A DNA stretch of 64,000 nt, from contig CAUFBM010000002.1 of assembly GCA_959023295.1 (NCBI GenBank), forward strand, positions 122,815-186,814, written 5' to 3'. Made by a program: the position numbers and the translations under genes. Within the stretch, counting starts at the first letter, position 1. The number at the start of each line of letters is the position of its first letter. The notes under the pieces are model-generated. The model searched no databases. It was not told where the DNA came from and saw only the letters and a program-made list of their open reading frames with translations. Of this stretch, positions 42,256 through 52,335 are shown piece after piece. Source of the stretch: an uncultured Collinsella sp. GTDB taxonomy: Bacteria; Actinomycetota; Coriobacteriia; Coriobacteriales; Coriobacteriaceae.

Positions 42256-43410
42256 CTAGAAGCTGCCGCGCTTGAGGAAGTCAGGAAGCTCAAACTGGTC
42301 GTTGCCAAAGTTGGGGAGCTCGGTACCACCGACGTTGCGAGTCGGGGCAGCCTGAGCCGGGCTCGTGGCAGGAGCGGTGCGCTGCGGCTCGGTAGAAGCA
42401 GCGGCCTTGCTCTGGGACTGCTGTGCAGCGAAGAGCTCGTCCTGACGGTTGACGTTGGAGTCGGAGAAGCCCGTAGCGATGACGGTAATACGCACCTGAT
42501 CGCCCAGGGACTCGTCGACAACGGTACCGAAGATGATGTTGGCCTCGGGGTCGACGGCGTTGGCGACAACGTCGGCGGCGTCGCTGATCTCCTGGATGCC
42601 CAGGTCCTTGGAACCGGCAATGGAAAGCAGGACGCGCGTAGCGCCATCGATGGAGCTCTCGAGCAGCGGGCTGGAAATAGCCTGCTGGGCAGCGTCGACG
42701 GCACGGGTGTCCCCAGAAGCGGTACCGATACCCATCATGGCGGTACCGGCCTGCTTCATGATGGTCTTAACATCGGCGAAGTCCAGGTTGATGATACCGG
42801 GGACGGTGATGAGGTCGGTGATGCCCTGGGTGCCCTGGGAAAGGACGCCATCGGCGATTGCGAAGGCCTCAAGCATGGTGGTCTTCTTCTCGGCGATGTC
42901 GAGCAGCTTGTCGTTAGGGATAACGATCATGGTGTCGACGCAGTCGGAAAGCGTCTTAATGCCTTCTTCGGCGCTCTTCTTGCGCTTGCGGCCCTCAAAC
43001 GTAAAGGGCTTGGTCACGACGGCGACGGTCAGCGCGCCGACCTCGTTCATCGCGATATCGGCAACGATGGGGGCAGCGCCGGTACCGGTGCCGCCGCCCT
43101 CGCCGCAGGTGATGAACACCATATCGGCGCCAGCGAGCGCCTCGGCGATGTCGTCGCGGGACTCATCGGCGGCCTTACGGCCGACCTCGGGGTTGGCGCC
43201 AGCGCCCAGGCCGCGGGTCAGGTCGGTGCCGATGTGCACCTTGATATCGGCATCAGAGATCGCGAGTGCCTGAGCATCGGTGTTGATGGCAACAAACTCG
43301 ACGCCGCGGATACCCTCTTCGATCATTCGATTGACCGCGTTGGTACCGCCGCCGCCGACGCCGACCACCTTAATGACGGCAAGGTAGTTGTTGATCTCTG
43401 TCTCGTGCAT
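42256..43410 (-). CDS. ftsZ: Cell division protein FtsZ
   Basis: Tubulin-like GTPase that forms the division ring, 384 residues. The GTP motif GEGGGTGTGA is at 103-112; GVGGGGTNAVNRMI is near the start and the T7 loop region is NLDFADVKTIM. A variable Ala/Gln/Pro linker (about 315-365) leads to the conserved C-terminal peptide ELPDFLKRGSF that binds SepF or FtsW. ATG at 43410 has GGAGGACC upstream. It is the last gene of the dcw cluster, 200 bases after ftsQ, and probably has an extra promoter in that gap. Confidence 0.97.
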   Translation of the reverse strand: MHETEINNYLAVIKVVGVGGGGTNAVNRMIEEGIRGVEFVAINTDAQALAISDADIKVHIGTDLTRGLGAGANPEVGRKAADESRDDIAEALAGADMVFITCGEGGGTGTGAAPIVADIAMNEVGALTVAVVTKPFTFEGRKRKKSAEEGIKTLSDCVDTMIVIPNDKLLDIAEKKTTMLEAFAIADGVLSQGTQGITDLITVPGIINLDFADVKTIMKQAGTAMMGIGTASGDTRAVDAAQQAISSPLLESSIDGATRVLLSIAGSKDLGIQEISDAADVVANAVDPEANIIFGTVVDESLGDQVRITVIATGFSDSNVNRQDELFAAQQSQSKAAASTEPQRTAPATSPAQAAPTRNVGGTELPNFGNDQFELPDFLKRGSF

Positions 43411-43609
43411 GTCGGTCCTCCGAACAAAGGTTATTGCCATAGCATGGGTTGACCCCTGCGCACATTAACCTTCAAGTTGAAAGTAAATGCAAAGGTAAAC
43501 CGTATTATGTTTGCACATTATGAACGTATCAGTCAAATAATTGACGGTGAAAACCAAACAAACCAGATAAACGGCGTGGTATGGCCCCTCAACAAAGCCA
43601 CGAACGACG

Positions 43610-44878
43610 CTAAGCAGTCGGTGCGTTTCTGAACGTATAGTTGCCGGGAGACCGAACGTTAATGTAGGTTACGCCCTCTACCTGCGACAGAAGTTTGGTC
43701 ACGACGCGTTCCTTCTTGGCGATATCATCAGAATCGCCCAGCGAGACCTCAACGCCATTATCAAGATTCGCAGAGATAGCCTCGACCGAAGGTATGGAAA
43801 TATCCTTGATCTGCGCCAAGAATTCGTCGGAAAAACCACGCACGTAATCCAGGCCCGCTTTAACGGACTTGGAAGAAACAGCCTGCCCCGAGACCGGCTC
43901 GACATCAGCCGAGACATCGGTGAGCAGCACGGCTCCGTAATGCTTGGCCAGCGCCAACGCAGCATCGATACCGCTCAATGTGTTGGCGCCCTCCCCCGAA
44001 GTGACGACATTTCCCTGGTCGTCCACCTCCACAGAGGTCGAAAGCGGTGCAATCCATGTGTCATCGTCCCCGATCGCCCATGCAAGATCGTCGGAGCTAA
44101 TGTAGGCAATTGCGATAACCTTGCGTTCCGTCGGCGTGATGATGAGCGTATGGGGAAATTGACGCTGAACATCCACGCCCGAAACCCACGGATTTTGCTT
44201 GAGGCCCTCGGTGATCTGGTCGGGATTCACATTGAACAGCGACGTGTCCTCGGGCAGATCGATCAGCTGGATGGCATCGTGCTTGGTCACATGCTCGCTG
44301 CCCTGGATCTGAATATCGTTAGCGGCGAACAGGCCAGAGTTAATGACGACGACGGCAACGACTGCAAGCACTGCCAGAGCGGCAAGGATGCCGCCCGCGA
44401 TTTTGCCCTTGCCCTTAACGGCAGAAGCGGCACCCGCCGCATGATTTGCCAGGGCGCCGATCGATGACAACGGATTAGAGCCCTTTTTGCCCGATTGCGG
44501 TTTTGCGGAGGCCGACACCGACGTCAGCATACGTGGCTTAGATGCACCCAGCGCGCGACCGGGACGCGTCACCTTTGCCCCCAACGAGGGCTTGGGCGAC
44601 GCTATGGGGCGAGAAGGTATGGCGCCCATCGCCGGTTTGGGCGTCACCGAGGGACGTGCCACCGGACGAGCAACATTTTTGGCCGCGGGGCGTCCGCCAA
44701 GCTGCGAACCGACAGTCGAACGCTTGGCAGGCCGCACGGACCCAGCAGGCTTAGAAGGCATAACGGACTTACGTTGAGGCTGAGACGGTGCGCCGGAACG
44801 CCCTCCGGCGCGGCGGAAGGTTGGTTTCGATGCTCTAGAAGCCGAGGAATTTAACTTCCGGTCTGAGCTCGATGCCAT
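43610..44878 (-). CDS. ftsQ: FtsQ-type POTRA-domain division protein
   Basis: Bitopic divisome protein of 422 residues. A long, basic, Ser/Pro/Arg-rich cytoplasmic tail (about 1-155) precedes one membrane helix (GILAALAVLAVVAVVVINSG, about 163-182), then a POTRA domain (DIQIQGSEHVTKHDAIQ onward) and the FtsQ beta domain. The tail is much longer than the 20-60 residues of E. coli FtsQ, as often in Actinobacteria. ATG at 44878 has GGGAGG upstream and lies inside the end of murB (44-base overlap). Confidence 0.88.
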   Translation of the reverse strand: MASSSDRKLNSSASRASKPTFRRAGGRSGAPSQPQRKSVMPSKPAGSVRPAKRSTVGSQLGGRPAAKNVARPVARPSVTPKPAMGAIPSRPIASPKPSLGAKVTRPGRALGASKPRMLTSVSASAKPQSGKKGSNPLSSIGALANHAAGAASAVKGKGKIAGGILAALAVLAVVAVVVINSGLFAANDIQIQGSEHVTKHDAIQLIDLPEDTSLFNVNPDQITEGLKQNPWVSGVDVQRQFPHTLIITPTERKVIAIAYISSDDLAWAIGDDDTWIAPLSTSVEVDDQGNVVTSGEGANTLSGIDAALALAKHYGAVLLTDVSADVEPVSGQAVSSKSVKAGLDYVRGFSDEFLAQIKDISIPSVEAISANLDNGVEVSLGDSDDIAKKERVVTKLLSQVEGVTYINVRSPGNYTFRNAPTA

Positions 44879-45746
44879 ACGCCTCCCTCACCTTTCCGTG
44901 CACATGTCTGATAACCGCGGCCACGTCATCGGCCGAGGCGGTTCCGTTATTAACGATAAAATTAGCGTGTACGGGCGAAACTTCCGCGCCGCCAACCGAA
45001 AAACCCTTTAATCCACAATCCTCGATAAGCTTGCCCACGCTCGCATCGGGCGGGTTGCGAAATACCGACCCGCAGGATGCACAGCCCATGGGCTGTGTGC
45101 GCTTACGCCGCGTCAGGTACCGCTCCATACGTTCACGGATATCGGCCTTGGGCGCAGGTTTGAGCTTGAGCACGCATTCCAGAATGATCTCGTTACGCGG
45201 CAGGCTGCATTCACGGTAGCCCCAAGCGATCTCCGAGCCCGCGTAATGCTTGATGCCGGAGCTCGGGTCAAACGTAACGACATCTTCGACCAGCGAGCCA
45301 ATCCACTCGGTTCGCGTGCCGGCATTCATGGACACGGCGCCGCCAACGGAGCCGGGAATACCGACCGCAAACTCAAGGCCCGAAAGGCTGCGCGACAGCG
45401 CGTCGTTGACTAGGCGAGCGAATATTACGCCCGCACCGACCGTCAGCGTACAACCGTCTTCGGCGACAACCGTACGCTGGAACTCACGCCCCAACGAAAT
45501 GACGGCGCCGCGATAGCCTGCATCGGCAACAAGCAGATTAGATCCCTTGCCGATAATGACCCACGGTACCTGCTCACGATCGAGCACCGCCACGGCGCGA
45601 CGCAAGGCATGATAGCTGTGACACGTCACAAAGAGGTCCGCCTTGCCGCCGATACGATAGCTCGTATGGCGCGCGAGGCGTTCATCCTCAATTACGTCCG
45701 TATCGATCATGCCCGAAAGCGCCATGACGGCGTTAAACAGACCCAT
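44835..45746 (-). CDS. murB: UDP-N-acetylenolpyruvoylglucosamine reductase
   Basis: FAD enzyme that reduces enolpyruvyl-UDP-GlcNAc to UDP-MurNAc, the second step of peptidoglycan synthesis. The 303-residue product has RHTSYRIGGKADLFV, GKGSNLLVADAGYRG, GIPGSVGGAVSMNAG and the catalytic Ser in CGSVFRNP. ATG at 45746 lies right after the murC stop (five bases), so translation is probably coupled; the gene ends 44 bases inside ftsQ. Confidence 0.95.
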   Translation of the reverse strand: MGLFNAVMALSGMIDTDVIEDERLARHTSYRIGGKADLFVTCHSYHALRRAVAVLDREQVPWVIIGKGSNLLVADAGYRGAVISLGREFQRTVVAEDGCTLTVGAGVIFARLVNDALSRSLSGLEFAVGIPGSVGGAVSMNAGTRTEWIGSLVEDVVTFDPSSGIKHYAGSEIAWGYRECSLPRNEIILECVLKLKPAPKADIRERMERYLTRRKRTQPMGCASCGSVFRNPPDASVGKLIEDCGLKGFSVGGAEVSPVHANFIVNNGTASADDVAAVIRHVHGKVREAYGIELRPEVKFLGF

Positions 45747-45751
45747 GGGGT

Positions 45752-47170
45752 TTAAGCGTCTTTCTTGGCAGTCAGATACTCGATGAACTCGGGGCCGACC
45801 GTCGTGACGTCGCCGGCGCCCATGGTAAGCAGCAAATCGCCCTCGCCCACCATCTTCTCGAGCTCCTCATTGAGCTCAAGACGGCTCGAGCAGTACACGA
45901 CCTCCTTGCCGGGATGCTTGGCGCGCACGGTATCGGCAAGCATCTTGGACGTGACACCCGGGATGGGCATCTCGCCGGCAGAGAACACGTCAATCAACAG
46001 CAGCTTGTCAGCATTGGCGAAGGCGTCGGCAAAGTCATCGCACAGAGCCTGCAGGCGCGAATAGCGGTGCGGCTGGAACACGACGTCGACATGTTTGTAG
46101 CCCAGCGAAGAGGCAGCAGCGAGCGTCGCCTTGATCTCGGTGGGATGATGGCCGTAATCGTCAACCACCGTGATGCCGTCGATATCGCCCACGTGGGTAA
46201 AGCGACGGCGGACGCCTTCAAAACTCGAAAGTGCCTTAGCGGCGGCGTCGATATCGAGGCCTAGGACATGGGCGACGGTCAAGACGGCCGTGGCGTTGAG
46301 CATGTTGTGACGACCGGGGTTGCTCTTAATCTCGACAGCGTGCTCGGTGTCGTCCTCAAAGCGAACGATAAAGTCGCTCTGGATGCCCTTGACATCCGGA
46401 TGCACGCAGACGATGTCGTTGGTCTCGGCAAAGCCATAGGAAAGCACATGACGGCCCGTCGACTTGGCAAGCTCGACCAGATGCGGGTCCTCGCCACAGA
46501 CGATGACCGTGCCGTCCTCGCCCACCAGACTCATAAACTTGGCGAAGGTGGCCTCGATCTCCTCGATACCCGAGTAATGATCGAGATGGTCGGCCTCGAC
46601 GTTGGTCACGATGACCACATTGGGGTTAAGGAACAGGAAGGAGCTGTCGGACTCATCCGCCTCGGCGACAAAATAGTCGCCCGAGCCGTTCTTGCCGTTG
46701 GTATCGTAGCCCTCAACAATGCCACCGATCAGGAAGCTGGGGTCCAGACCCATGCGGTCGAGCATGGTGGCACACATCGAAGAGGTCGTGGTCTTGCCGT
46801 GAGTACCGGCGACGGCGACGGTGGTGTAGCCGTGGCCCAGAGCCGAGAGCATCTTGGCGCGAGGCCACACGGGAATACCCAGCTCGCGCGCACGGACGAG
46901 CTCGGGGTTGGACTCGGGAATAGCGGTAGAGACCACGACGACGTCGGGCTTGACCTCGTCGATGGTGGCGGCCTCATGGCCCACATGCACCTTCACGCCG
47001 GCGCGGGTAAGCTGGCGAATATAGCGCGACGTCTTAAGGTCGGAGCCGGTAACGACATAGCCGCGTTCGTGAAGGACGAGGGCGATGCCGCTCATGCCGG
47101 CGCCACCGATACCGATAAAATGGGCGCTCTTGAAATCGGGCGCGGAGGTTGCAGTCTGGGAATCAGCCAT
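45752..47170 (-). CDS. murC: UDP-N-acetylmuramate--L-alanine ligase
   Basis: Adds L-Ala to UDP-MurNAc with ATP. 472 residues with the N-terminal nucleotide fold FIGIGGAGMSGIA, P-loop AGTHGKTTTSS near 121-131, and DDYGHHPTEIKATL in the C-terminal part. ATG at 47170 is chosen with AGGAG 11 bases upstream; a GTG at 47197 in frame is possible. It follows murG after 97 bases. Confidence 0.96.
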   Translation of the reverse strand: MADSQTATSAPDFKSAHFIGIGGAGMSGIALVLHERGYVVTGSDLKTSRYIRQLTRAGVKVHVGHEAATIDEVKPDVVVVSTAIPESNPELVRARELGIPVWPRAKMLSALGHGYTTVAVAGTHGKTTTSSMCATMLDRMGLDPSFLIGGIVEGYDTNGKNGSGDYFVAEADESDSSFLFLNPNVVIVTNVEADHLDHYSGIEEIEATFAKFMSLVGEDGTVIVCGEDPHLVELAKSTGRHVLSYGFAETNDIVCVHPDVKGIQSDFIVRFEDDTEHAVEIKSNPGRHNMLNATAVLTVAHVLGLDIDAAAKALSSFEGVRRRFTHVGDIDGITVVDDYGHHPTEIKATLAAASSLGYKHVDVVFQPHRYSRLQALCDDFADAFANADKLLLIDVFSAGEMPIPGVTSKMLADTVRAKHPGKEVVYCSSRLELNEELEKMVGEGDLLLTMGAGDVTTVGPEFIEYLTAKKDA

Positions 47171-47267
47171 GTGCTCGTGTACTCCTTGCGTAAACACTGC
47201 CTGTAACCCGTCTACTGTACCGCACCTACCGCATCCGCGCGAGGGCGACCCGCGATATCCCGTCTAA

Positions 47268-48383
47268 CTAACGCAATCCTTCTACCGCGTCTGCCAAAAG
47301 GACGGCAGCGCGGTCCTGGGCCAAACCGCGAGCCGCCTGACGCATGGCATCGCGCGCCTGCGCATCATCGATAAGATGCAGCAGCTCATCGGCAAACGCC
47401 TGGGTATCGATATCGGCATCGGCGCAGAGCACGCCAGCACCGGCATCGACCAGATAGCGGGCATTGGTGGTCTGATGATCGGCCGTCGCATGCGGATACG
47501 GCACCAGTACCGAAGGTGTGGCAAGGGCCGCGATCTCGGCAACGCTCGAAGCGCCCGAGCGCGAGAGGACCAAATCGGCCGCGGCCAGCATATCGCCCAT
47601 ATTGTCGATGTAGGGCTGGACGCGATACCGCTTCGCCTCCTCGGGCATCAGGGCAAGAGCACGCTCGGTGTCCTCGAAGCCATCGGCGCCCGTCGAATGC
47701 AAAACATAGAGATTATCGCGCGAGAGCAACTCGTTTTTAAGCGAAGCCACGCGCTCATTAAGATGTTGAGCACCAAGTGAGCCGCCAAAAACCAGCAGGA
47801 GTGTGGCGTCCTCAGGCACGTCGAGAGCCCTGCGACCGCGAACCCGATCCCCCTCGATCACAGAACGGCGCACGGGGTTGCCGGTCATGAGCACATGGTC
47901 AGGATCGCCCTCGCGCTCAAACACGGAACGTGCTGCCGGCACCGAGATGCAAACGCGGGCGGCATGCGAACTCATCATCTTGTTAGCAAGGCCCGGAACG
48001 GAGTTCTGTTCGTGCAGCAGATACGGAATGCCCGCGTCTTTGCACCAGCCCAGAAGCGGGACCTCGACATAGGCGCCAAAACCTATAGCGACATCGGGCT
48101 TGCAGGCTTTAGAAAAATGGCTGCCGAGCGTGCGCTTCGCCTTATAGACACGCCACAGCGAGCTCAACGCCGTCCAAGGGCGAGAGCGGTCGAAGCCCGT
48201 AACCGTAATCGGCACAAAATCGAACCCTGCCTCGGGAACCAGACGACCCTCGAGCTTATGCGACTGACCCACAAACACAACGTGGTGGCCACGGTCACGT
48301 AGCTCCTCGGCCAAGGCGAGTGCGGGGTTGATATGTCCCGCCGTGCCGCCGGCTGCGATAGCAACGGTCATCTTATCGGTCAT
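47268..48383 (-). CDS. murG: Lipid II synthase MurG (GlcNAc transferase)
   Basis: Membrane-associated glycosyltransferase (GT28) that adds GlcNAc to lipid I, making lipid II. 371 residues with the first glycine-rich loop AAGGTAGHINPALALAEEL near 10-28, GFGAYVEVPLLGW, and the donor site SRSGASSVAEIAAL. ATG has AAGGGAC upstream and overlaps the ftsW end by 11 bases. Confidence 0.95.
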   Translation of the reverse strand: MTDKMTVAIAAGGTAGHINPALALAEELRDRGHHVVFVGQSHKLEGRLVPEAGFDFVPITVTGFDRSRPWTALSSLWRVYKAKRTLGSHFSKACKPDVAIGFGAYVEVPLLGWCKDAGIPYLLHEQNSVPGLANKMMSSHAARVCISVPAARSVFEREGDPDHVLMTGNPVRRSVIEGDRVRGRRALDVPEDATLLLVFGGSLGAQHLNERVASLKNELLSRDNLYVLHSTGADGFEDTERALALMPEEAKRYRVQPYIDNMGDMLAAADLVLSRSGASSVAEIAALATPSVLVPYPHATADHQTTNARYLVDAGAGVLCADADIDTQAFADELLHLIDDAQARDAMRQAARGLAQDRAAVLLADAVEGLR

Positions 48384-49887
48384 GGTAGTCCCTTCGTACG
48401 CGCGGCCCCTGGTCGTCGGTGCGCAAGCGCGCCGACGGGTCCGAATTCAAGTCGATCCGATTATATCCGCCACCCGTATTGCGCGGCGTCGGTCGTTGCG
48501 GGCGACTCTGCGGCGCCGAGCGCGGACGGGCATCCGACTCCGAAGCAAAACCGTTCAAGACGGTAAAACCGCCACGCGACGAGCGCTCCCCACGCGTATG
48601 GGGAACACCGGCAGTGCTCTCGTCCATAACGGCAAAGCTATCGCGACGACGATCGTATTCATCGCGTCGAGCGCTCTCGTGCGAGACGCGTAAAATAAGC
48701 CCGGCGAGCATGAGCGACACGATAATCGACGAGCCGCCATAGCTGATAAACGGCAGCGGCTTACCCGTCATAGGAAACACGTTGAGAATACCCAGCGCGT
48801 TGATCAAAAACTGCACCGCGAGGATAACCGCAGAGCCCGAAGCCATGAGCGCCCCGCGACGATCGGCGGCCTGCTCGGCAATTCGAAACGCCGAGTAGAT
48901 CAGCATCGCAAACACCAAGAAAAACAGCAGCGTCCCCAAAAAGCCAACCTCCTCGCCAATGATGGCCAGGATGTAGTCGTTGTGTGCCTCGGGCAAATAC
49001 GAGTACTTCATGGTTGAGTTGCCGATACCGCGGCCGAACAGTCCGCCCGAAGCAAACGCCATAATGGCGAGCGTTGCCTGATACCCGTCTCCATATTCAT
49101 CTGCCCAAGGGTTCAAGAGAACCTGAATGCGCACCATACGGTACGGCTCGACGACAAGAGCGATCACGATGATGACGGCGCCAGCAAGAATCGCACCGAT
49201 AATGAATTTTGGGTCAAGACCGGCAAAAAGCGCCATGCACATGATCGTCAACAGAATAATCAGGATGGTGCCAAAGTCGGGCTGAATAAAAATCAAGACG
49301 AGCGATATGCCCAAATATAAGCCCATGCCCTTAAGGAACTCATTGATGTTACCGCCGGACGAAAACACGCGATCGAGCATGATGGCAGAATAGGCAATGG
49401 CAAACGGCTTGAGAAACTCCGATGGCTGAAACTGAATGCCGGCAATGCTCAGCCAACGCGTAGCGCCACGGCTGCCGCTACCAAAGAGGAACACCGCAAG
49501 CAGCAAGATCATCATAGCGATAAGGGCAAGTTTAAGCGCCCCTTCGCCAAACCAGCTATCGGGTGCAACGCGCGCGATGAACTCGAGGGCAGCAACACCG
49601 ACGACAGTGAACATAAACTGCCGGAACAAAAAGTAGGTCGCGGAGTCGTTCTCGTGAAGCGCCTCGACTGAAGAAGCCGAGTACACCATAAGCAGGCCAA
49701 AACAGACCAGCGAGAACAGGCAGGTCAAAAAGACCAGGCGGGGTCGCATGATACGTGCGGGGACGCCGGCGATATAACGTTCGCCGATGCCCTGCGTGCG
49801 ACGACCGGCGCGCGGCGTGATGCACTGCGAGGAAGCACGGTCCGAGTCGGGCCTCCTCATATTCTGTCGGGGGCTCTCCTCTCTCAC
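48373..49887 (-). CDS. ftsW: Septal peptidoglycan glycosyltransferase FtsW (SEDS family)
   Basis: Polytopic glycan polymerase that works with the FtsI transpeptidase at the septum. 504 residues with about ten helices; SEDS blocks are MVYSASSVEA, FQPSEFLKPFAIAY, GYQATLAIMAFASGGLFGRG and PLPFISYGGSS. The C-terminal cytoplasmic tail of about 100 residues is Arg-rich. Start is taken as GTG at 49887 with AGGGG at good spacing; ATG at 49860 would remove nine residues. It lies ten bases after murD. Confidence 0.94.
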   Translation of the reverse strand: MREESPRQNMRRPDSDRASSQCITPRAGRRTQGIGERYIAGVPARIMRPRLVFLTCLFSLVCFGLLMVYSASSVEALHENDSATYFLFRQFMFTVVGVAALEFIARVAPDSWFGEGALKLALIAMMILLLAVFLFGSGSRGATRWLSIAGIQFQPSEFLKPFAIAYSAIMLDRVFSSGGNINEFLKGMGLYLGISLVLIFIQPDFGTILIILLTIMCMALFAGLDPKFIIGAILAGAVIIVIALVVEPYRMVRIQVLLNPWADEYGDGYQATLAIMAFASGGLFGRGIGNSTMKYSYLPEAHNDYILAIIGEEVGFLGTLLFFLVFAMLIYSAFRIAEQAADRRGALMASGSAVILAVQFLINALGILNVFPMTGKPLPFISYGGSSIIVSLMLAGLILRVSHESARRDEYDRRRDSFAVMDESTAGVPHTRGERSSRGGFTVLNGFASESDARPRSAPQSRPQRPTPRNTGGGYNRIDLNSDPSARLRTDDQGPRVRRDYHDR

Positions 49888-49896
49888 CGGAAACCC

Positions 49897-51303
49897 CTAT
49901 TCCATTTGCGTATTGGACGCAGCGGCAAGCTGGGCCACATAGTCCTTAAACACGCGACCGCGCTCCTCGTAGCCCGAGAACTCATCGAACGAAGAGCAGG
50001 CGGGCGACAGTAAGATCACATCGCCGCGGCTCGAGAGCGAACGGGCAACGTCCACGGCATCGCGCAGGTCGTCGGCCTGGGCGATATCGACATCACCGTC
50101 GACATCCGCCTCGTCCATAGCGGCGGTAAAGCGCTCGCGCGCGTCGCCAAAGCAGACCACCGAGCGAACGTTATCCATCACAACGCGGGCAAAGGACTCG
50201 AGCGGCGTGCCCTTATCGTGACCGCCGAGCAGCAAGATCACATCGTCATCGGGAAACGCCGTCAGGGCCTTTTCGACCGCATCGGTGTTCGTTGCCTTGG
50301 AATCGTTGACATAGCGCACGCCATCGATCTCGCCACAGGGCTCAACGCGGTGCTCCAGCGGCTGGAACGAGACCAGGCCGCGACACACACTGTCAACATC
50401 GGCGCCGACCGTCAGGGCCGCCGTGGCAGCACACAGGGCATTGATTACATTGTGATGGCCCGAAATCTTAAGCTCGGACGTATCGACGAGCGGGGTCTCG
50501 ACGCCCTTCAGGCGAATGACCATCTTGCCATCGCGAACAAATGCGGCGTCCTCGCCCGCAGGCTCGTCAAAAGCAACCTTGCAGATGCGACGGCCCGGAA
50601 CATAGATGTACTCATCGAACTCGTGGATACCGGCATCCTCGACATCAACAATCACCAGGTCATCGTCGACCATATTCTCGAAGAGCTTAATCTTGGCGAG
50701 CGCATAGTTCTTGTGGCTCTTGTGCCAGCCCAGGTGGTCGGGCGTGATGTTGAGCAGCACAGCCACGCGAGGATGAAGCTCGGCGGTCGTAGCAATCTGA
50801 TAACTCGACAGTTCGGCCACAAACCACTCATTGTGTGCGCGGCCATCGATCTCGTTCACCGGCGGCTCACCGATATTGCCGACGGCCACGCTGGCTTCAC
50901 CGGCGGCCTTGAGCAGGTAATCGGTCAGTGACGTGGTTGTCGTCTTGCCGTTGGTGCCCGTAATGGCAATCCAATTTTGGGGAGACAGACGGTAGGCAAA
51001 CTCGGGCTCACCCATAATCTGGGCAGCGTGATCACGGCCAGCCTTAAAGAATGCCGAGAACTCCGAGATGCCCGGACACGTCACGCATACATCAAACGCG
51101 CCCTCGACCTGCTCGGTTCCGTAGACAAACGATGCCCCGTGCGCCTCGAGCGAGCGCGTGGCATCGTTGGGCTCGGACGTGCCGCCACCGTAAACGGTAA
51201 CGGCACTCACACGCTCGGGATGTGCAAGCGCCCAGCGAGCGACATCAAGACCGGACTTACCCTGGCCCAAAACGAGCAGGCTAAAGACATCAGCAAGAGG
51301 CAT
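49897..51303 (-). CDS. murD: UDP-N-acetylmuramoylalanine--D-glutamate ligase
   Basis: Adds D-Glu to UDP-MurNAc-L-Ala. 468 residues with LVLGQGKSGLDVARWA at the start, P-loop AITGTNGKTTTTSL near 113-126, NITPDHLGWHKSHKNY, and NDSKATNTDA in the C-terminal part. ATG lies ten bases after mraY without a strong ribosome site, so coupled translation is likely. Confidence 0.96.
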   Translation of the reverse strand: MPLADVFSLLVLGQGKSGLDVARWALAHPERVSAVTVYGGGTSEPNDATRSLEAHGASFVYGTEQVEGAFDVCVTCPGISEFSAFFKAGRDHAAQIMGEPEFAYRLSPQNWIAITGTNGKTTTTSLTDYLLKAAGEASVAVGNIGEPPVNEIDGRAHNEWFVAELSSYQIATTAELHPRVAVLLNITPDHLGWHKSHKNYALAKIKLFENMVDDDLVIVDVEDAGIHEFDEYIYVPGRRICKVAFDEPAGEDAAFVRDGKMVIRLKGVETPLVDTSELKISGHHNVINALCAATAALTVGADVDSVCRGLVSFQPLEHRVEPCGEIDGVRYVNDSKATNTDAVEKALTAFPDDDVILLLGGHDKGTPLESFARVVMDNVRSVVCFGDARERFTAAMDEADVDGDVDIAQADDLRDAVDVARSLSSRGDVILLSPACSSFDEFSGYEERGRVFKDYVAQLAAASNTQME

Positions 51304-51312
51304 GAAAGACCA

Positions 51313-52332
51313 CTATCCCAACTGGAAGAACAACGCGAGGCCCAGGGCTCCGAAGGCCGCGGCGACAATCCAAAAACGGATGACGACCTTGGTCTCGGCC
51401 CAGCCCTTCTTTTCGAAATGATGATGAATGGGCGCCATAAGGAAGACGCGCTTGTGCGTAAAGTGGAAATAGACAACCTGGATCATGACCGACAGGGTCT
51501 CGACGATAAACAGACCGCCGATGATGAGGGAAACGACTTCGGTGTTGGTCATGATGGAGGTGCAGGCAAAAGCGGCACCCAGGGCAAGCGAGCCGGTATC
51601 GCCCATAAAGATGCTCGCCGGATAGCAGTTGAACCACAAAAAGCCCAGGCAGGCGCCGGCGCACGCCGTGCAGAAGATGGACAGGTTCACATCGCCGTGC
51701 AAAAACGCCATGGCAGCCATGGTCAGCATGGCGATCATGGAGGTGCCGCCGGCAAGACCGTCCAAGCCGTCGGTGAGGTTTACGGCGTTGGAAAGGCCCG
51801 CGATCATCAGCCAGCAAAAGACAAGGTAGAGCCACGGAAAAGAGAGGCCGCAAATGGTGGTCGAGAGCACACCAAGGTCGATCGTCAGGCCACCGGGGAA
51901 ACGAATCTCGGGGGCGACGCCGCACCAGTTGACAGCAAGCACGGTAAAGGTAACGCAGATGAGGGTAAGGCCAATCATCTTGGCGTGAGGCGTCAGGCCG
52001 AGCGAGCGGCCGTGCGTGACAGAAGTCAGGTCGTCGATGAGGCCAAGAACGCCGGTTGCCAGCGTGGCGAGCAGCACAAGCACGAGCTCGGTGGTGAGCT
52101 TTCCCATCAAAAGGCAGGTCAGCGAAACGGCAACCAGGATGATGACGCCACCCATGGTGGGCGTGCCCTGCTTAATCAGGTGACGCTTGGGGCCATCGGC
52201 GCGAACCTGCTGGCCGATGCCCTCGACCTTCAGGAGCTTAATCCACCACGGCATAAGCAGCATCGCGATGACGGCGGCGATGCCCAATCCCAAAAAGGCC
52301 TGGTACGTAGGATACGAAGGATTGCCGAACAT
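51313..52332 (-). CDS. mraY: Phospho-N-acetylmuramoyl-pentapeptide transferase
   Basis: Membrane enzyme moving phospho-MurNAc-pentapeptide to undecaprenyl phosphate, giving lipid I. 339 residues, about ten helices. Family blocks are KQGTPTMGGVIIL, GLIDDLTSV, NLTDGLDGLAGGTS, FMGDTGSLALGA and MAPIHHHFEKKGW, which carry the catalytic Asp and the histidine loop. It begins three bases after murF. Confidence 0.96.
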   Translation of the reverse strand: MFGNPSYPTYQAFLGLGIAAVIAMLLMPWWIKLLKVEGIGQQVRADGPKRHLIKQGTPTMGGVIILVAVSLTCLLMGKLTTELVLVLLATLATGVLGLIDDLTSVTHGRSLGLTPHAKMIGLTLICVTFTVLAVNWCGVAPEIRFPGGLTIDLGVLSTTICGLSFPWLYLVFCWLMIAGLSNAVNLTDGLDGLAGGTSMIAMLTMAAMAFLHGDVNLSIFCTACAGACLGFLWFNCYPASIFMGDTGSLALGAAFACTSIMTNTEVVSLIIGGLFIVETLSVMIQVVYFHFTHKRVFLMAPIHHHFEKKGWAETKVVIRFWIVAAAFGALGLALFFQLG

Positions 52333-52335
52333 GGA

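Noticed and set aside
41241..42704. Open frame extending pgeF 221 codons upstream
   Set aside because: A strong AGGAGG site precedes the ATG at 42041, the family start fits there, and the extension crosses the ftsZ terminator and runs antisense-free but motif-free through ftsZ.
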